Source of the DNA: Planomicrobium sp. CPCC 101110
GTDB taxonomy: Bacteria > Bacillota > Bacilli > Bacillales_A > Planococcaceae
DNA length: 64,000 nt
Assembly: GCF_007859395.1 (NCBI RefSeq)
Contig: NZ_VOHD01000011.1
Coordinates: forward strand, 1-64,000
Direction: 5' to 3'
Part shown: positions 49,858-57,805 of the stretch, in pieces
How positions within the stretch are numbered: the first letter of the stretch is position 1
Layout of the letters: every line of letters starts with the position of its first letter
Program-made: the position numbers and the translations under genes
Notes under the pieces: model-generated
Told to the model about the DNA's origin: nothing
The model's database searches: none
The model's input: only the letters and a program-made list of their open reading frames with translations

Positions 49858-50376
49858 CTACTTTACGACCAATACCGAACAGGGGGATTCTTTAATCAAT
49901 TTCTTGCTCACTGATCCTATGAAAAAACGCTGGAGCCCAGATTTTCCGCTGTTTCCTATAAGAAGCAAGTCGATTTTCTGCTCTTCGATAAAAGCAGGAA
50001 TTGTTTTTGCTGCATTGCCTTCTAAAGCAAGTACAGCTCCTGATACACCTTGTGCATCCAATTGCTGCTGAATCGCATTATGCATATGCTTCGAATATTC
50101 GGCGGATGTATCTATGAAATCACGTGGCGGCCTATATCCCTTTTCCCCGATTTCCGGTGGCATAAACTGGGCGTAATTGCTGTCTACGCTAGCCGAAACA
50201 ACCGGAGCAGAGGCATTTCCTGCTTCCATGAAGCCAGTGGATTCTTGTTGTTCTTCGTTAACATAAATAATTGAGAGCTGGATATGTGGAAAAGCTTTTT
50301 TAAATTCAAGCGCTTTTTCGAAAGCCAGCCGGCTTCCATCAGAACCATCATAGGCGACCAGGATATTTCTATACAT
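49858..50376 (-). CDS. Universal stress protein, UspA family
   Basis: A 172-residue single-domain Usp protein of the ATP-binding type. The start MYRNILVAYDGSDGSRLAFEKAL and the C-terminal nucleotide motif GNSGKSGLQRFFIGSVS (G-2x-G-9x-GS) are both present. Residues 45-95 are a longer loop than usual. Such proteins accumulate under stress or stationary phase and bind ATP. ATG 50376 has GAGGTG six bases upstream. A single gene. Confidence 0.92.
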   Translation of the reverse strand: MYRNILVAYDGSDGSRLAFEKALEFKKAFPHIQLSIIYVNEEQQESTGFMEAGNASAPVVSASVDSNYAQFMPPEIGEKGYRPPRDFIDTSAEYSKHMHNAIQQQLDAQGVSGAVLALEGNAAKTIPAFIEEQKIDLLLIGNSGKSGLQRFFIGSVSKKLIKESPCSVLVVK

Positions 50377-50477
50377 TCCATTCACCTCGAATCCATTTTG
50401 CTACTAATAAAATACCCTCCACAAGTGTATCGAAACATTAGTGAGTTTTTTGAAAATAAATATTTGTTTGAAATAAG

Positions 50478-50507
50478 TTGACAATTCAAAAAAGAGGGTG
50501 TTACTCT
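50478..50507 (+). promoter_or_regulatory. Promoter upstream of the yheI/yheH leader
   Basis: A consensus -35 TTGACA at 50478-50483 is followed after 18 bases by TACTCT (weak -10). It lies 40-60 bases before the leader ORF. Confidence 0.5.
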
Positions 50508-50544
50508 TAACCTATCAAATTCAAAGGAAAAGGAGGCCATGACA

Positions 50545-50616
50545 ATGAAAAAAGTAACAGTATATGCACAAAAGAATTTTAAATATTGGTCAGGCCATCC
50601 TGTATTTTTTCATTGA
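50545..50616 (+). CDS. Leader peptide of the yheI/yheH operon (23 residues)
   Basis: A short ORF from ATG 50545 with AGGAGG eight bases upstream. It begins MKKVTVYAQKNF and ends SGHPVFFH. A strong terminator lies 59 bases after its stop and before the transporter genes. In B. subtilis the homologous bmrC/bmrD genes are preceded by the leader gene bmrB and controlled by ribosome-mediated attenuation. The similar position supports the same role here. Confidence 0.65.
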   Translation: MKKVTVYAQKNFKYWSGHPVFFH

Positions 50617-50674
50617 ATTTATTTCGTAAGCAGAAGTAATGGGGAAAGGTCTGAGCACCGATCCTTTTTTCATG

Positions 50675-50709
50675 AGCGCATGCCCAGAAAACGGGTATGC
50701 GCTTTTTTA
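50675..50709 (+). terminator. Attenuator terminator before yheI/yheH
   Basis: AGCGCATGCCC/GGGTATGCGCT (one G-T pair, loop AGAAAAC) followed by TTTTT. It separates the leader ORF from the transporter genes. Confidence 0.87.
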
Positions 50710-50769
50710 TGGTTTGATCAGCTTGCCGGCTGTTTGAATAAATTGAAATTACCGAAGGAGATGCTGAAG

Positions 50770-50826
50770 ATGGACAGAATCCAACAACAGAAGATTATGA
50801 TCAAGGAATCGCTAGAAGGAGATTAG
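50770..50826 (+). CDS. Possible 18-residue ORF before yheI
   Basis: MDRIQQQKIMIKESLEGD, with GAAGGAG nine bases upstream, ends 32 bases before the yheI ATG. It may be a second small peptide or a translational enhancer. Evidence is limited to the ribosome site. Confidence 0.3.
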   Translation: MDRIQQQKIMIKESLEGD

Positions 50827-50858
50827 CCAATCGGAAAAAAAGAAAGAAGGCGTAAAAG

Positions 50859-52595
50859 ATGTTTGACGTTTTATGGAAATTGAAATGGTTTTTTAAAGAA
50901 AATTGGCTGCGCTATACTGTGGCCGTCGGATTATTATTTATCGCAAATATTATTGAAATTGTTCCGCCTTGGTTGATTGGCGTTGCCATCGATTCAATCG
51001 CCGAAGGGCAATTGACCAGCACGTTGCTCTGGCAATATATCGCCGTTTTGGCGGGTTCACTGGTGCTAGCCTATGTCATCAACTTTATCTGGCAGTATCA
51101 GCTGTTTGGCGGGGCCTATGTTATCGAGAGGCAACTGCGGTCGAGTTTGATGGGGCATTTTTTAAAAATGACACCGACCTTTTATGAAAAAAATCGGACA
51201 GGGGATTTGATGGCCCGGGCTACCAACGATTTGAGGGCGATATCTGAAACAGCAGGTTTTGGAATATTGACGTTGGTCGATTCGACTTTGTATATGGCGA
51301 CCATCATCGTCGCAATGGGCATACTCGTTTCATGGAAACTGACGTTTCTGGCTTTGCTGCCATTGCCGATTCTTGCGATTGTTGTCCAAGTTTTGGGCAA
51401 AAAAATCCATGAACGGTATACAGCGGCGCAAGATGCGTTCGGCGAAATGAACGACAGCGTGCTTGAATCGGTCGGTGGTGTGCGCGTTATCCGGGCTTAT
51501 GTTCAAGAACGGGCATCTGAACAGCAGTTTGCCGAAATGACGGAAGATGTTTATGAGAAGAACATGGCGGTTGAACGGATTGACGCTTTGTTCACGCCGG
51601 TTACAAAAGTGCTGACCTCCATCAGTTACATGATCGGGCTTGGATATGGTGCATTTTTAGTTGCGGACGGCACAATGACGCTCGGGGATCTTGTGGCGTT
51701 CAACGTCTACTTGGGAATGATCGTCTGGCCGATGTTCGCAATCGGCGAATTGATCAACACACTGCAGCGCGGAAATGCATCACTGGACCGAGTCAACGAA
51801 ACTCTGGACTATGCAGAAGATGTGGTCGATCCGGCGCATCCGAAATTCGCGGACCGGCCTGAAAAAATCGGCTTTCAGGAAGTCAGCTTTACGTATCCGC
51901 AGTCGAGTTCAATCAATTTGCAAGGCATCAATCTTTCGATGAACAGCGGACAGACTCTTGGTATTGTCGGAAAAACCGGCAGCGGCAAGACAACATTCGT
52001 AAAGCAGCTGCTCAGGGAATATCCACTTGGCGGCGGTTCAATCCGGATGAATGAAATCGATTTGAACGATTTGACAAAAGAGCAGCTTCGCAGCTGGATC
52101 GGCTATGTTCCACAGGATCATGTCCTGTTTTCGCGGACAATTCGCGCCAATATCCTTTTTGGGAAATCGGATGCAACAGAAGATGAGGTGCGCAATGCAC
52201 TGCGTTTGTCTTATTTTGAAAAGGATTTGGAAATGCTGCCGAACGGGCTGGAAACGCTTGTTGGCGAAAAAGGAGTCGCTTTGTCCGGCGGGCAGAAGCA
52301 GCGTATATCCATTGCGCGGGCGCTCATTAAAGATCCGGAAATCCTTATTTTGGATGATTCCTTGTCTGCGGTGGATGCCAAGACCGAGGCGAAGATCATT
52401 GAGAATATTCAGCGGGAACGTTCCGGCAAAACGACGATTATTACGACCCATCGCCTCTCGGCTGTCCAGCACGCTGATTGGATTGTCGTACTGGATGATG
52501 GAAAAGTCATCGAAGAAGGAACCCATGACGATTTGTTGAAGGCACATGGCTGGTATAACGAACAATTCCTCCGACAGCAAATCGAGGAGGTGTAA
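50859..52595 (+). CDS. Heterodimeric multidrug ABC exporter, subunit YheI/BmrC-like
   Basis: A 578-residue half-transporter. Six TM helices lie in residues 15-315 and the nucleotide-binding domain in about 335-575. Walker A is GKTGSGKTTF, the Q-loop is YVPQDHVLF, the signature is LSGGQKQR and Walker B is ILILDDSLSAVD. In Walker B the catalytic Glu is replaced by Asp, making this the degenerate-site subunit, as in BmrC of B. subtilis. It pairs with YheH, whose gene follows after 2 bases, to expel drugs with ATP. Expression is probably induced by ribosome-targeting antibiotics through the leader upstream. Confidence 0.94.
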   Translation: MFDVLWKLKWFFKENWLRYTVAVGLLFIANIIEIVPPWLIGVAIDSIAEGQLTSTLLWQYIAVLAGSLVLAYVINFIWQYQLFGGAYVIERQLRSSLMGHFLKMTPTFYEKNRTGDLMARATNDLRAISETAGFGILTLVDSTLYMATIIVAMGILVSWKLTFLALLPLPILAIVVQVLGKKIHERYTAAQDAFGEMNDSVLESVGGVRVIRAYVQERASEQQFAEMTEDVYEKNMAVERIDALFTPVTKVLTSISYMIGLGYGAFLVADGTMTLGDLVAFNVYLGMIVWPMFAIGELINTLQRGNASLDRVNETLDYAEDVVDPAHPKFADRPEKIGFQEVSFTYPQSSSINLQGINLSMNSGQTLGIVGKTGSGKTTFVKQLLREYPLGGGSIRMNEIDLNDLTKEQLRSWIGYVPQDHVLFSRTIRANILFGKSDATEDEVRNALRLSYFEKDLEMLPNGLETLVGEKGVALSGGQKQRISIARALIKDPEILILDDSLSAVDAKTEAKIIENIQRERSGKTTIITTHRLSAVQHADWIVVLDDGKVIEEGTHDDLLKAHGWYNEQFLRQQIEEV

Positions 52596-52597
52596 AA

Positions 52598-54352
52598 ATG
52601 GGGACAGGAAAACGGCTAATAAAATATTCCATGCAATTCAAAAATGTTCTAATAACCGGAATGGTGCTTTTGGCGATTGCTGTGGCTGCCGATTTGGCGG
52701 CGCCGCTTATCGCGAAAGACATCATTGACAACCACATTTCCGGTTCAGTGGGCACGGTCGATTTTGAACCGATTGCCCGTCTGCTGGCTGTATTTTTCGC
52801 CACAGCAATCATTACAGCGGTTTTCCGCTATTTGCAGTATTTGTATCTGCAAAAAGCGGCGAACAGCATCATTAGAAAAATGCGGAATGATGTATATGAA
52901 CACACGCAAACTTTGCCGATCCGCTACTTTGACAACTTACCGGCTGGAAGAGTAGTTGCCCGCATCACAAACGATACAGAAGCAATCCGGGATTTGTTCG
53001 TGACAGTGCTGTCCCAATTCGCTACAAGCTTTATGTATATGGGCGGAATTTACATTGCGCTATTTTATCTCAACTGGCAAATGGCACTCATCACACTCGG
53101 ACTGGTTCCGCTGCTGTATGTCTGGATGCTGTTTTACCGGAAGTATGCGGCAAGCTACAACCATGTCGTGCGGGAAAAACTGAGTGACATGAATGCGATC
53201 ATTAACGAGTCCATCCAAGGAATGACAATCATTCAAGCGTTCCGCCGGGAAAAGCAGATGAAAGAAGAATTTGAGGAACTGAACGACAAGCATTTCAAGT
53301 TCCAGCAGAAGCTGCTGATGCTTGAAGCTGCGGCTTCCTACAACTTGGTGGGAGTATTGCGTTCCATGATCTTCATTTTATTCATCTGGTATTTCGGCGG
53401 GGCTGCACTGTCCGGCACCGACATTGTTTCAGTCGGCGTATTGTACGCGTTTGTCGATTACATTATCCGTCTATTCAATCCGATCAGCGGAATCGTCAAC
53501 CAATTTGCCAAGCTTGAAAAAGCCCTCGTTGCAGCAGATCGGGTGTTCCGCCTGCTCGACGAAAAAGGGGAAGCAGTCAGCGATGAGAAAATTGCGCGCT
53601 ATCGTGGCAATGTGCGATTTGAAGATGTTTGGTTCGCTTACAAAGAAGAGGAGTATGTGCTAAAAGACATCTCGTTTGAAGCGAAGCAAGGAGAGACGGT
53701 GGCGCTGGTCGGCCATACCGGATCCGGAAAAAGTTCGATCATGAACTTGCTGTTCCGTTTTTATGATGTGACAAAAGGGGCGATTACGATTGACGGCATC
53801 AACGTTGAAGAAATGAGCCGCCAGTCAATGCGCGAACACATGGGCATCGTCTTGCAGGACCCCTATTTGTTCAGCGGAACGATTGAATCGAATATTACCC
53901 TTGGCGACAAACGCATTACGCGCCAAATGGTGGAAGATGCTCTCGTTGCAGTCGGCGGAGAGCGCGTTTTGAAGCATTTGCCAAAAGGCATCGACGAACC
54001 GGTAGTGGAAAAAGGCAGTACGCTTTCTTCCGGCCAGCGCCAATTGGTGTCCTTTGCCCGCGCCCTTGCTTTTGATCCGGCCATTTTGATCTTGGATGAA
54101 GCGACTTCCAACATCGACACGGAAACGGAAGAAATCATCCAGCATGCAATGGAAGTCTTGAAAAAAGGGCGTACGACGTTCATCATTGCGCACCGGCTGT
54201 CCACCATTAAGAATGCGGACCGTATTTTGGTGCTTGACCGCGGCAAAATTGCAGAATCCGGGTCTCATGAAGAATTGATGAAACTCGGCGGCACGTATTT
54301 TCAGATGTATCAAATTCAATCCGGAGTGTCCCAGACCCAAACAGTCGGGTAA
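52598..54352 (+). CDS. Heterodimeric multidrug ABC exporter, subunit YheH/BmrD-like
   Basis: A 584-residue half-transporter. Its membrane domain (about 1-320) is followed by a nucleotide-binding domain with Walker A GHTGSGKSSI, VLQDPYLFSG and Walker B ILILDEATSNIDTETE, which keeps the catalytic Glu. The signature is LSSGQRQ rather than LSGGQ, again as expected for an asymmetric heterodimer. It is coupled to YheI by the overlapping GAGGAGGTG ribosome site. Order and size match B. subtilis bmrC-bmrD. Confidence 0.94.
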   Translation: MGTGKRLIKYSMQFKNVLITGMVLLAIAVAADLAAPLIAKDIIDNHISGSVGTVDFEPIARLLAVFFATAIITAVFRYLQYLYLQKAANSIIRKMRNDVYEHTQTLPIRYFDNLPAGRVVARITNDTEAIRDLFVTVLSQFATSFMYMGGIYIALFYLNWQMALITLGLVPLLYVWMLFYRKYAASYNHVVREKLSDMNAIINESIQGMTIIQAFRREKQMKEEFEELNDKHFKFQQKLLMLEAAASYNLVGVLRSMIFILFIWYFGGAALSGTDIVSVGVLYAFVDYIIRLFNPISGIVNQFAKLEKALVAADRVFRLLDEKGEAVSDEKIARYRGNVRFEDVWFAYKEEEYVLKDISFEAKQGETVALVGHTGSGKSSIMNLLFRFYDVTKGAITIDGINVEEMSRQSMREHMGIVLQDPYLFSGTIESNITLGDKRITRQMVEDALVAVGGERVLKHLPKGIDEPVVEKGSTLSSGQRQLVSFARALAFDPAILILDEATSNIDTETEEIIQHAMEVLKKGRTTFIIAHRLSTIKNADRILVLDRGKIAESGSHEELMKLGGTYFQMYQIQSGVSQTQTVG

Positions 54353-54368
54353 GGGGCATTCCCTTTTT
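54351..54368 (+). terminator. Short terminator after yheH
   Basis: AAGGG/CCCTT with a 5-nt loop followed by TTTT. The stem is short, so the efficiency is uncertain. Confidence 0.5.
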
Positions 54369-54628
54369 TATTCTGTAATAGCAAGAAGCAGTTTTATAGC
54401 AGCAAAAATAAGTTTCTTTCATTTTGAGAGAGGTTGAAAGATCGCTTCCGCTCTTTTTCAAGTCTCGAAGCAAGCACAGCGGATGCAGAGACAGGCGGAC
54501 GCCTGGTCCGCGGGCCTCCTCAGCCAATCTCGCCTGGACGCGCTTTTTCCGATTAAAGCATCATTATTAAGTAGAAATTGAAATCTTGGCCTTAATAAAT
54601 GTTTGAACTTCCTCATAAAAAGGCAAAG
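54369..54628. repeat. Intergenic region with a GC-rich repeat-like element
   Basis: No gene is supported. Positions 54445-54550 carry GC-rich blocks such as GGACGCCTGGTCCGCGGG, CTCCTCAGCCAATCTCGCC and GGACGCGC. These look like the reverse complement of the same kind of element as at 15300-15400 but are not an exact copy. Confidence 0.35.
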
Positions 54629-54653
54629 AAAAAAGCGCGGAACTTTTCCGCGC
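54629..54653 (-). terminator. Terminator after the yheE-like gene
   Basis: GCGCGGAA/TTCCGCGC with a 3-nt loop, followed on the minus strand by six T. It starts immediately after the stop codon. Confidence 0.87.
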
Positions 54654-54654
54654 C

Positions 54655-54858
54655 TTAATCGTATACATGAAAGAGCATGAGTTCGTGAATCATCTTTTTG
54701 ACGGCTTCTTCATCAGCCGGCTGTTTGGATAGCCAGACGATGGTGCCGTCTGGATGGTATTCACCGGTAACGCGCTCATTCTTATAAAAAAACGAAATGT
54801 TCCACCCTGGAAGTTGGCGATTCTCAAACATTGGTGTAAATTTAAAATGTTGCAGCAT
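54655..54858 (-). CDS. YheE family protein
   Basis: A 67-residue protein recognisable as YheE by position and pattern: MLQHFKFTPMFENRQLPGWNISF in part, YKNERVTGEYHPDGTIVW and the helical end VKKMIHELMLFHVYD. Its function is unknown. ATG 54858 has AAAGGAGG six bases upstream. It is divergent from yheB. In B. subtilis yheE is followed by the spore-coat-associated yheD and yheC, which are absent here. Confidence 0.85.
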   Translation of the reverse strand: MLQHFKFTPMFENRQLPGWNISFFYKNERVTGEYHPDGTIVWLSKQPADEEAVKKMIHELMLFHVYD

Positions 54859-54931
54859 CCAATTCCTCCTTTGCTGTTCATCTTCATTATAGGTTGAGCT
54901 GGAATGATTGACAAAGAAGAAAAAGAAATGA

Positions 54932-56089
54932 GTGAAGCAATTGAATATATTTATAACCATCCTGATTATGATGATTATCGGCGCTTTGATCGGGGGTTTT
55001 ACGAACTATATTGCCATCAAGATGTTGTTCCGCCCCTATAAAGCGCTGTATATCGGCAAATGGCGCCTGCCATTTACACCGGGGCTGATCCCGAAACGGC
55101 GTGATGAACTATCGACCCAGCTCGGCCGGACCATCGTCCAGCATTTGTTGACGCCGGAAACATTCAAAAAGCGTTTTTTCAACGAAGAAATGACCCGGAA
55201 AACGGAAAAGTGGATTCAAAATCAGTTGGAAGTCCATGTGTTCCAGTCGCCAAGGACAATCAATGGTTGGCTTGAGGGGGTTGGCCAGCACGGCATTGAT
55301 GCCCGCGTTGAAAGGAAGCTTGATGAATTGGTTGACCGGCAAGCGTTGGCGCTGGCTGATTATATCGAAGGGAAAACTGTCGGTGAATTGATGCCTGACA
55401 AGTGGAAAGAAGAAACCGAATTGAAGCTGGTTCAAGGGGCGAAGTACGCCATTGACCGCGGTTCGGATTATTTTTCTTCTCTTGAAGGACGCGCTACGAT
55501 AAAAAACTTTCTGGACGAATTCCTTGCTTCCCGTGGACGCATCGGCAGCATGCTGCATTCCTTGATAGGAGAGTCCCGGACGATTGTGGACCGTATCCAG
55601 CCTGAAATTATCAAATTTTTGAACTCCCCGCGGACTTTTGAATTTGCGGTGACGCTTGCTTATGGGGAATGGGAAAAGTTCCAAGAGCGGAAAGCCGATG
55701 AAATACTGGTGGAATTCGATTTCAAGCCAGCCCTCCATACGGTCAAACAATATGTCAAAGAAATCGCCAATATTGAAGGGCGCTTGAACACGACACTTGC
55801 TGAGACTTGGCCAACAGGGGTAGAATGGACAAGAACCAATTTCACTCCGCTTGTGACGGAGTTCATCTTCCAGCAGGGAGAAGAAAAATTAGAAGACACT
55901 TTGCAGAAGATCGATATTGAAGGCATGGTGAAAACGCAGGTTGATTCCCTTCCATTAGAACGTTTGGAAGAACTGGTTCTAGGGATTTCACAAAGGGAAT
56001 TGAAAATGATCACGGCACTAGGATTTGTTCTTGGAGGTATAATCGGGATTTTCCAAGGACTTGTTAGTATCATGATGAATACAATGTAA
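54932..56089 (+). CDS. DUF445 family membrane protein YheB
   Basis: A 385-residue protein of the DUF445/UPF0754 family. TM helices at each end (about 5-25 and 360-383) bracket a long helical domain. GFTNYIAIKMLFRPYKALYIGKWRLPFTPGLIPKRRDEL is the family signature in part, and the C-terminus repeats a GIIGIFQGL-type segment. Its function is unknown; B. subtilis YheB is the counterpart. Start GTG 54932 lacks a strong ribosome site, and TTG 54941 is an alternative. yheA follows after 12 bases. Confidence 0.9.
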   Translation: MKQLNIFITILIMMIIGALIGGFTNYIAIKMLFRPYKALYIGKWRLPFTPGLIPKRRDELSTQLGRTIVQHLLTPETFKKRFFNEEMTRKTEKWIQNQLEVHVFQSPRTINGWLEGVGQHGIDARVERKLDELVDRQALALADYIEGKTVGELMPDKWKEETELKLVQGAKYAIDRGSDYFSSLEGRATIKNFLDEFLASRGRIGSMLHSLIGESRTIVDRIQPEIIKFLNSPRTFEFAVTLAYGEWEKFQERKADEILVEFDFKPALHTVKQYVKEIANIEGRLNTTLAETWPTGVEWTRTNFTPLVTEFIFQQGEEKLEDTLQKIDIEGMVKTQVDSLPLERLEELVLGISQRELKMITALGFVLGGIIGIFQGLVSIMMNTM

Positions 56090-56101
56090 AGGAGAATGAT
56101 G

Positions 56102-56449
56102 ATGGCAGTAAATATCTATGACGACATCAACAAATTAGCAGGAACATTCCGCGAGACGGAGGAATTCGGCAAGCTTCAAGAGGCGGTTGCTGCAGTAACT
56201 GCGGATGATGAAGCGAACGATTTGTTCAAAAGCTTCCGTGACCTTCAGATTACGCTTCAGCAAAAGCAAGCTCAAGGCGAAGAAATCACCGAAGAAGAAA
56301 TCATGGGCGCTCAACAAACCGCTCAAGCGGCACAGCAAAACCCGAAAATCCTGGCAATGCTTGAAGCAGAGATGGGCTTAAGCCAAATGATCGAAGAAGT
56401 GAACCGCGTATTGATTCAGCCGGTCCAAGCTTTATATGAAAGCATGTAA
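56102..56449 (+). CDS. YheA/YmcA-like UPF0342 family protein
   Basis: A 115-residue helical protein of the UPF0342 (YheA) family, related in fold to YlbF/YmcA. Typical segments are NIYDDINKLAGTFRETEEFGKLQEAV and QTAQAAQQNPKILAMLEAEMGLSQMIEEVNRVL. Three ATGs lie in a row; 56102 is best spaced (seven bases) from AAGGAG. It is in one operon with yheB, as in B. subtilis. No function is established. Confidence 0.9.
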   Translation: MAVNIYDDINKLAGTFRETEEFGKLQEAVAAVTADDEANDLFKSFRDLQITLQQKQAQGEEITEEEIMGAQQTAQAAQQNPKILAMLEAEMGLSQMIEEVNRVLIQPVQALYESM

Positions 56450-56479
56450 AAATTTCTCTTAAATAAAGGGATAAAGAAG

Positions 56480-56537
56480 AAGGCACCGAATACGTAAAGA
56501 TGAATGCTAATTCATTTTTACGAAAGGGTGTCTTTTT
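56480..56537 (+). promoter_or_regulatory. Large hairpin overlapping the yhaR ribosome site
   Basis: AAGGCACC/GGGTGTCTT outside and CGTAAAGATGAAT/ATTCATTTTTACG inside form a long two-part stem with a T-rich end. The right arm contains AAAGGGTG, the ribosome site of the next gene, so the hairpin both resembles a terminator for yheA and can hide that site. Confidence 0.6.
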
Positions 56538-56540
56538 CTT

Positions 56541-57320
56541 ATGTACGAAACCATCCGATTGGCAAAAGACGGCCGTATTGGCCATTTGATTATGGATCGG
56601 CCAAAATCGATGAATGCAATGAACGGCCTGATGATGAAAGAAATGGCCGACTGTTTTGAATCCCTGCTTCAAGAAAGCACAGTCCAAGTACTGGTCATCC
56701 GGGGAGAAGGGCGGGCTTTTTCTGCAGGGGGCGACATCAAGGAAATGATGGATCCGGATCATCCGATGGACATTGACGCAGTGATGAAAGATGTATCGCG
56801 TCTGGCAAAAGCGCTGTATATGCTGCCGCAAATCACTATTGCAGCGATACATGGCGCTTCAGCGGGACTTGGATTCAGCATGGCGCTCGCATGCGATCAC
56901 ATTATTGCGGAAGAAAGCAGCAAATTGGCGATGAACTTTATCGGCATCGGGCTTGTGCCGGACGGCGGCGGGCATTTTTTCCTGAAAGAGCGTGTCGGAG
57001 TGCCGAAAGCGAAACAAATTATCTGGGCGGGACAGACATTGAAAGCGCATGATGCAATGGCCAAAGGACTCGTGGATGAAGTGACTGCGGAAGGACGGGC
57101 CCTCGAACACGCGAAAGCATACGCGCAAGAAGCACTGGCTTCGCCGCTTCGGGCCAAGCTGGCGTCAAAACATGCACTGCATCAGCTGAAAATCGGGGAA
57201 CTCGAAAAAATGCTCGAAATGGAAGCAGCCGCACAATCGGCCATGCGGAAGTCTGAAGATCATCTGGAAGGCATCAAAGCGTTTGTTGAAAAACGAAAGC
57301 CTGAGTTTACTGGGAAGTAG
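56541..57320 (+). CDS. Enoyl-CoA hydratase/isomerase family protein (YhaR-like)
   Basis: A 259-residue crotonase-fold protein. The CoA oxyanion-hole segments are GRAFSAGGDIKEM and HGASAGLGFSMALACDHIIA. Residue patterns GLVPDGGGHFFLKERVG and AKGLVDEV are typical. The second catalytic acidic position (usually Glu after GLVP) appears as Asp-Gly-Gly-Gly, so activity as a true hydratase is uncertain. It lies between yheA and yhzD as in B. subtilis yhaR. The ribosome site AAAGGGTG, ten bases upstream, lies inside a hairpin. Confidence 0.9.
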   Translation: MYETIRLAKDGRIGHLIMDRPKSMNAMNGLMMKEMADCFESLLQESTVQVLVIRGEGRAFSAGGDIKEMMDPDHPMDIDAVMKDVSRLAKALYMLPQITIAAIHGASAGLGFSMALACDHIIAEESSKLAMNFIGIGLVPDGGGHFFLKERVGVPKAKQIIWAGQTLKAHDAMAKGLVDEVTAEGRALEHAKAYAQEALASPLRAKLASKHALHQLKIGELEKMLEMEAAAQSAMRKSEDHLEGIKAFVEKRKPEFTGK

Positions 57321-57459
57321 CCGCAAGGCGGAATCCGAAGGGAAGGGGTTCTGCGGAGGGAAATGAAGGGAAAGCCGGGATCCTCTTTGTTGTATCGCAT
57401 AAAGCTGCATTTCAGAGAGCAGAAAGAGAATCTGCCGAAAGTGCTTTGGCGGCAATGAG

Positions 57460-57490
57460 AAAAAGCATGGCGAACGCCGCCATGCTTTTT
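57460..57490. terminator. Terminator after the yhzD-like gene
   Basis: The perfect 13-bp stem AAAAAGCATGGCG/CGCCATGCTTTTT has a 5-nt loop. It lies between the yhaR and yhzD genes and can serve both. Positions 57321-57459 hold no gene. Confidence 0.88.
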
Positions 57491-57495
57491 GCCTT

Positions 57496-57681
57496 TTATG
57501 AATGGAACAGCAGTAATTTTCCGGCTGGCGAAACTACGCGGTGCGTCTGGTCCAAGAGGCCTTTTTCCTCCAGAAGCGCCCGCCCTTTGTCCCTTGCTTC
57601 CCCGTCATTGGAAGCAGTGAACGTTTCTTCCGCAATCAGCTTGCCGGTTTGCTCGAAAGCAGTTAATTTATACGTCTTCAT
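57496..57681 (-). CDS. YhzD-like small protein
   Basis: A 61-residue protein matching YhzD of Bacillus: KTYKLTAFEQTGKLI, ETFTASNDGEARDKGRALLEEKGL and the end THRVVSPAGKLLLFH. It is probably a small beta-alpha protein; its function is unknown. AAAGGATG lies eight bases before the ATG. Gene order yhaR-yhzD-yhaQ agrees with B. subtilis. Confidence 0.85.
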   Translation of the reverse strand: MKTYKLTAFEQTGKLIAEETFTASNDGEARDKGRALLEEKGLLDQTHRVVSPAGKLLLFHS

Positions 57682-57805
57682 GCTGAAGCCATCCTTTCTG
57701 AACAGTTATTCATTTTAAGTATAGCCGGTTTTATTTTATATGTCCTCCGATTGCGAAACATTTTAATGCGTATTTCGTATAAACAAAGAGAAAGGAGGAG
57801 TCTGA

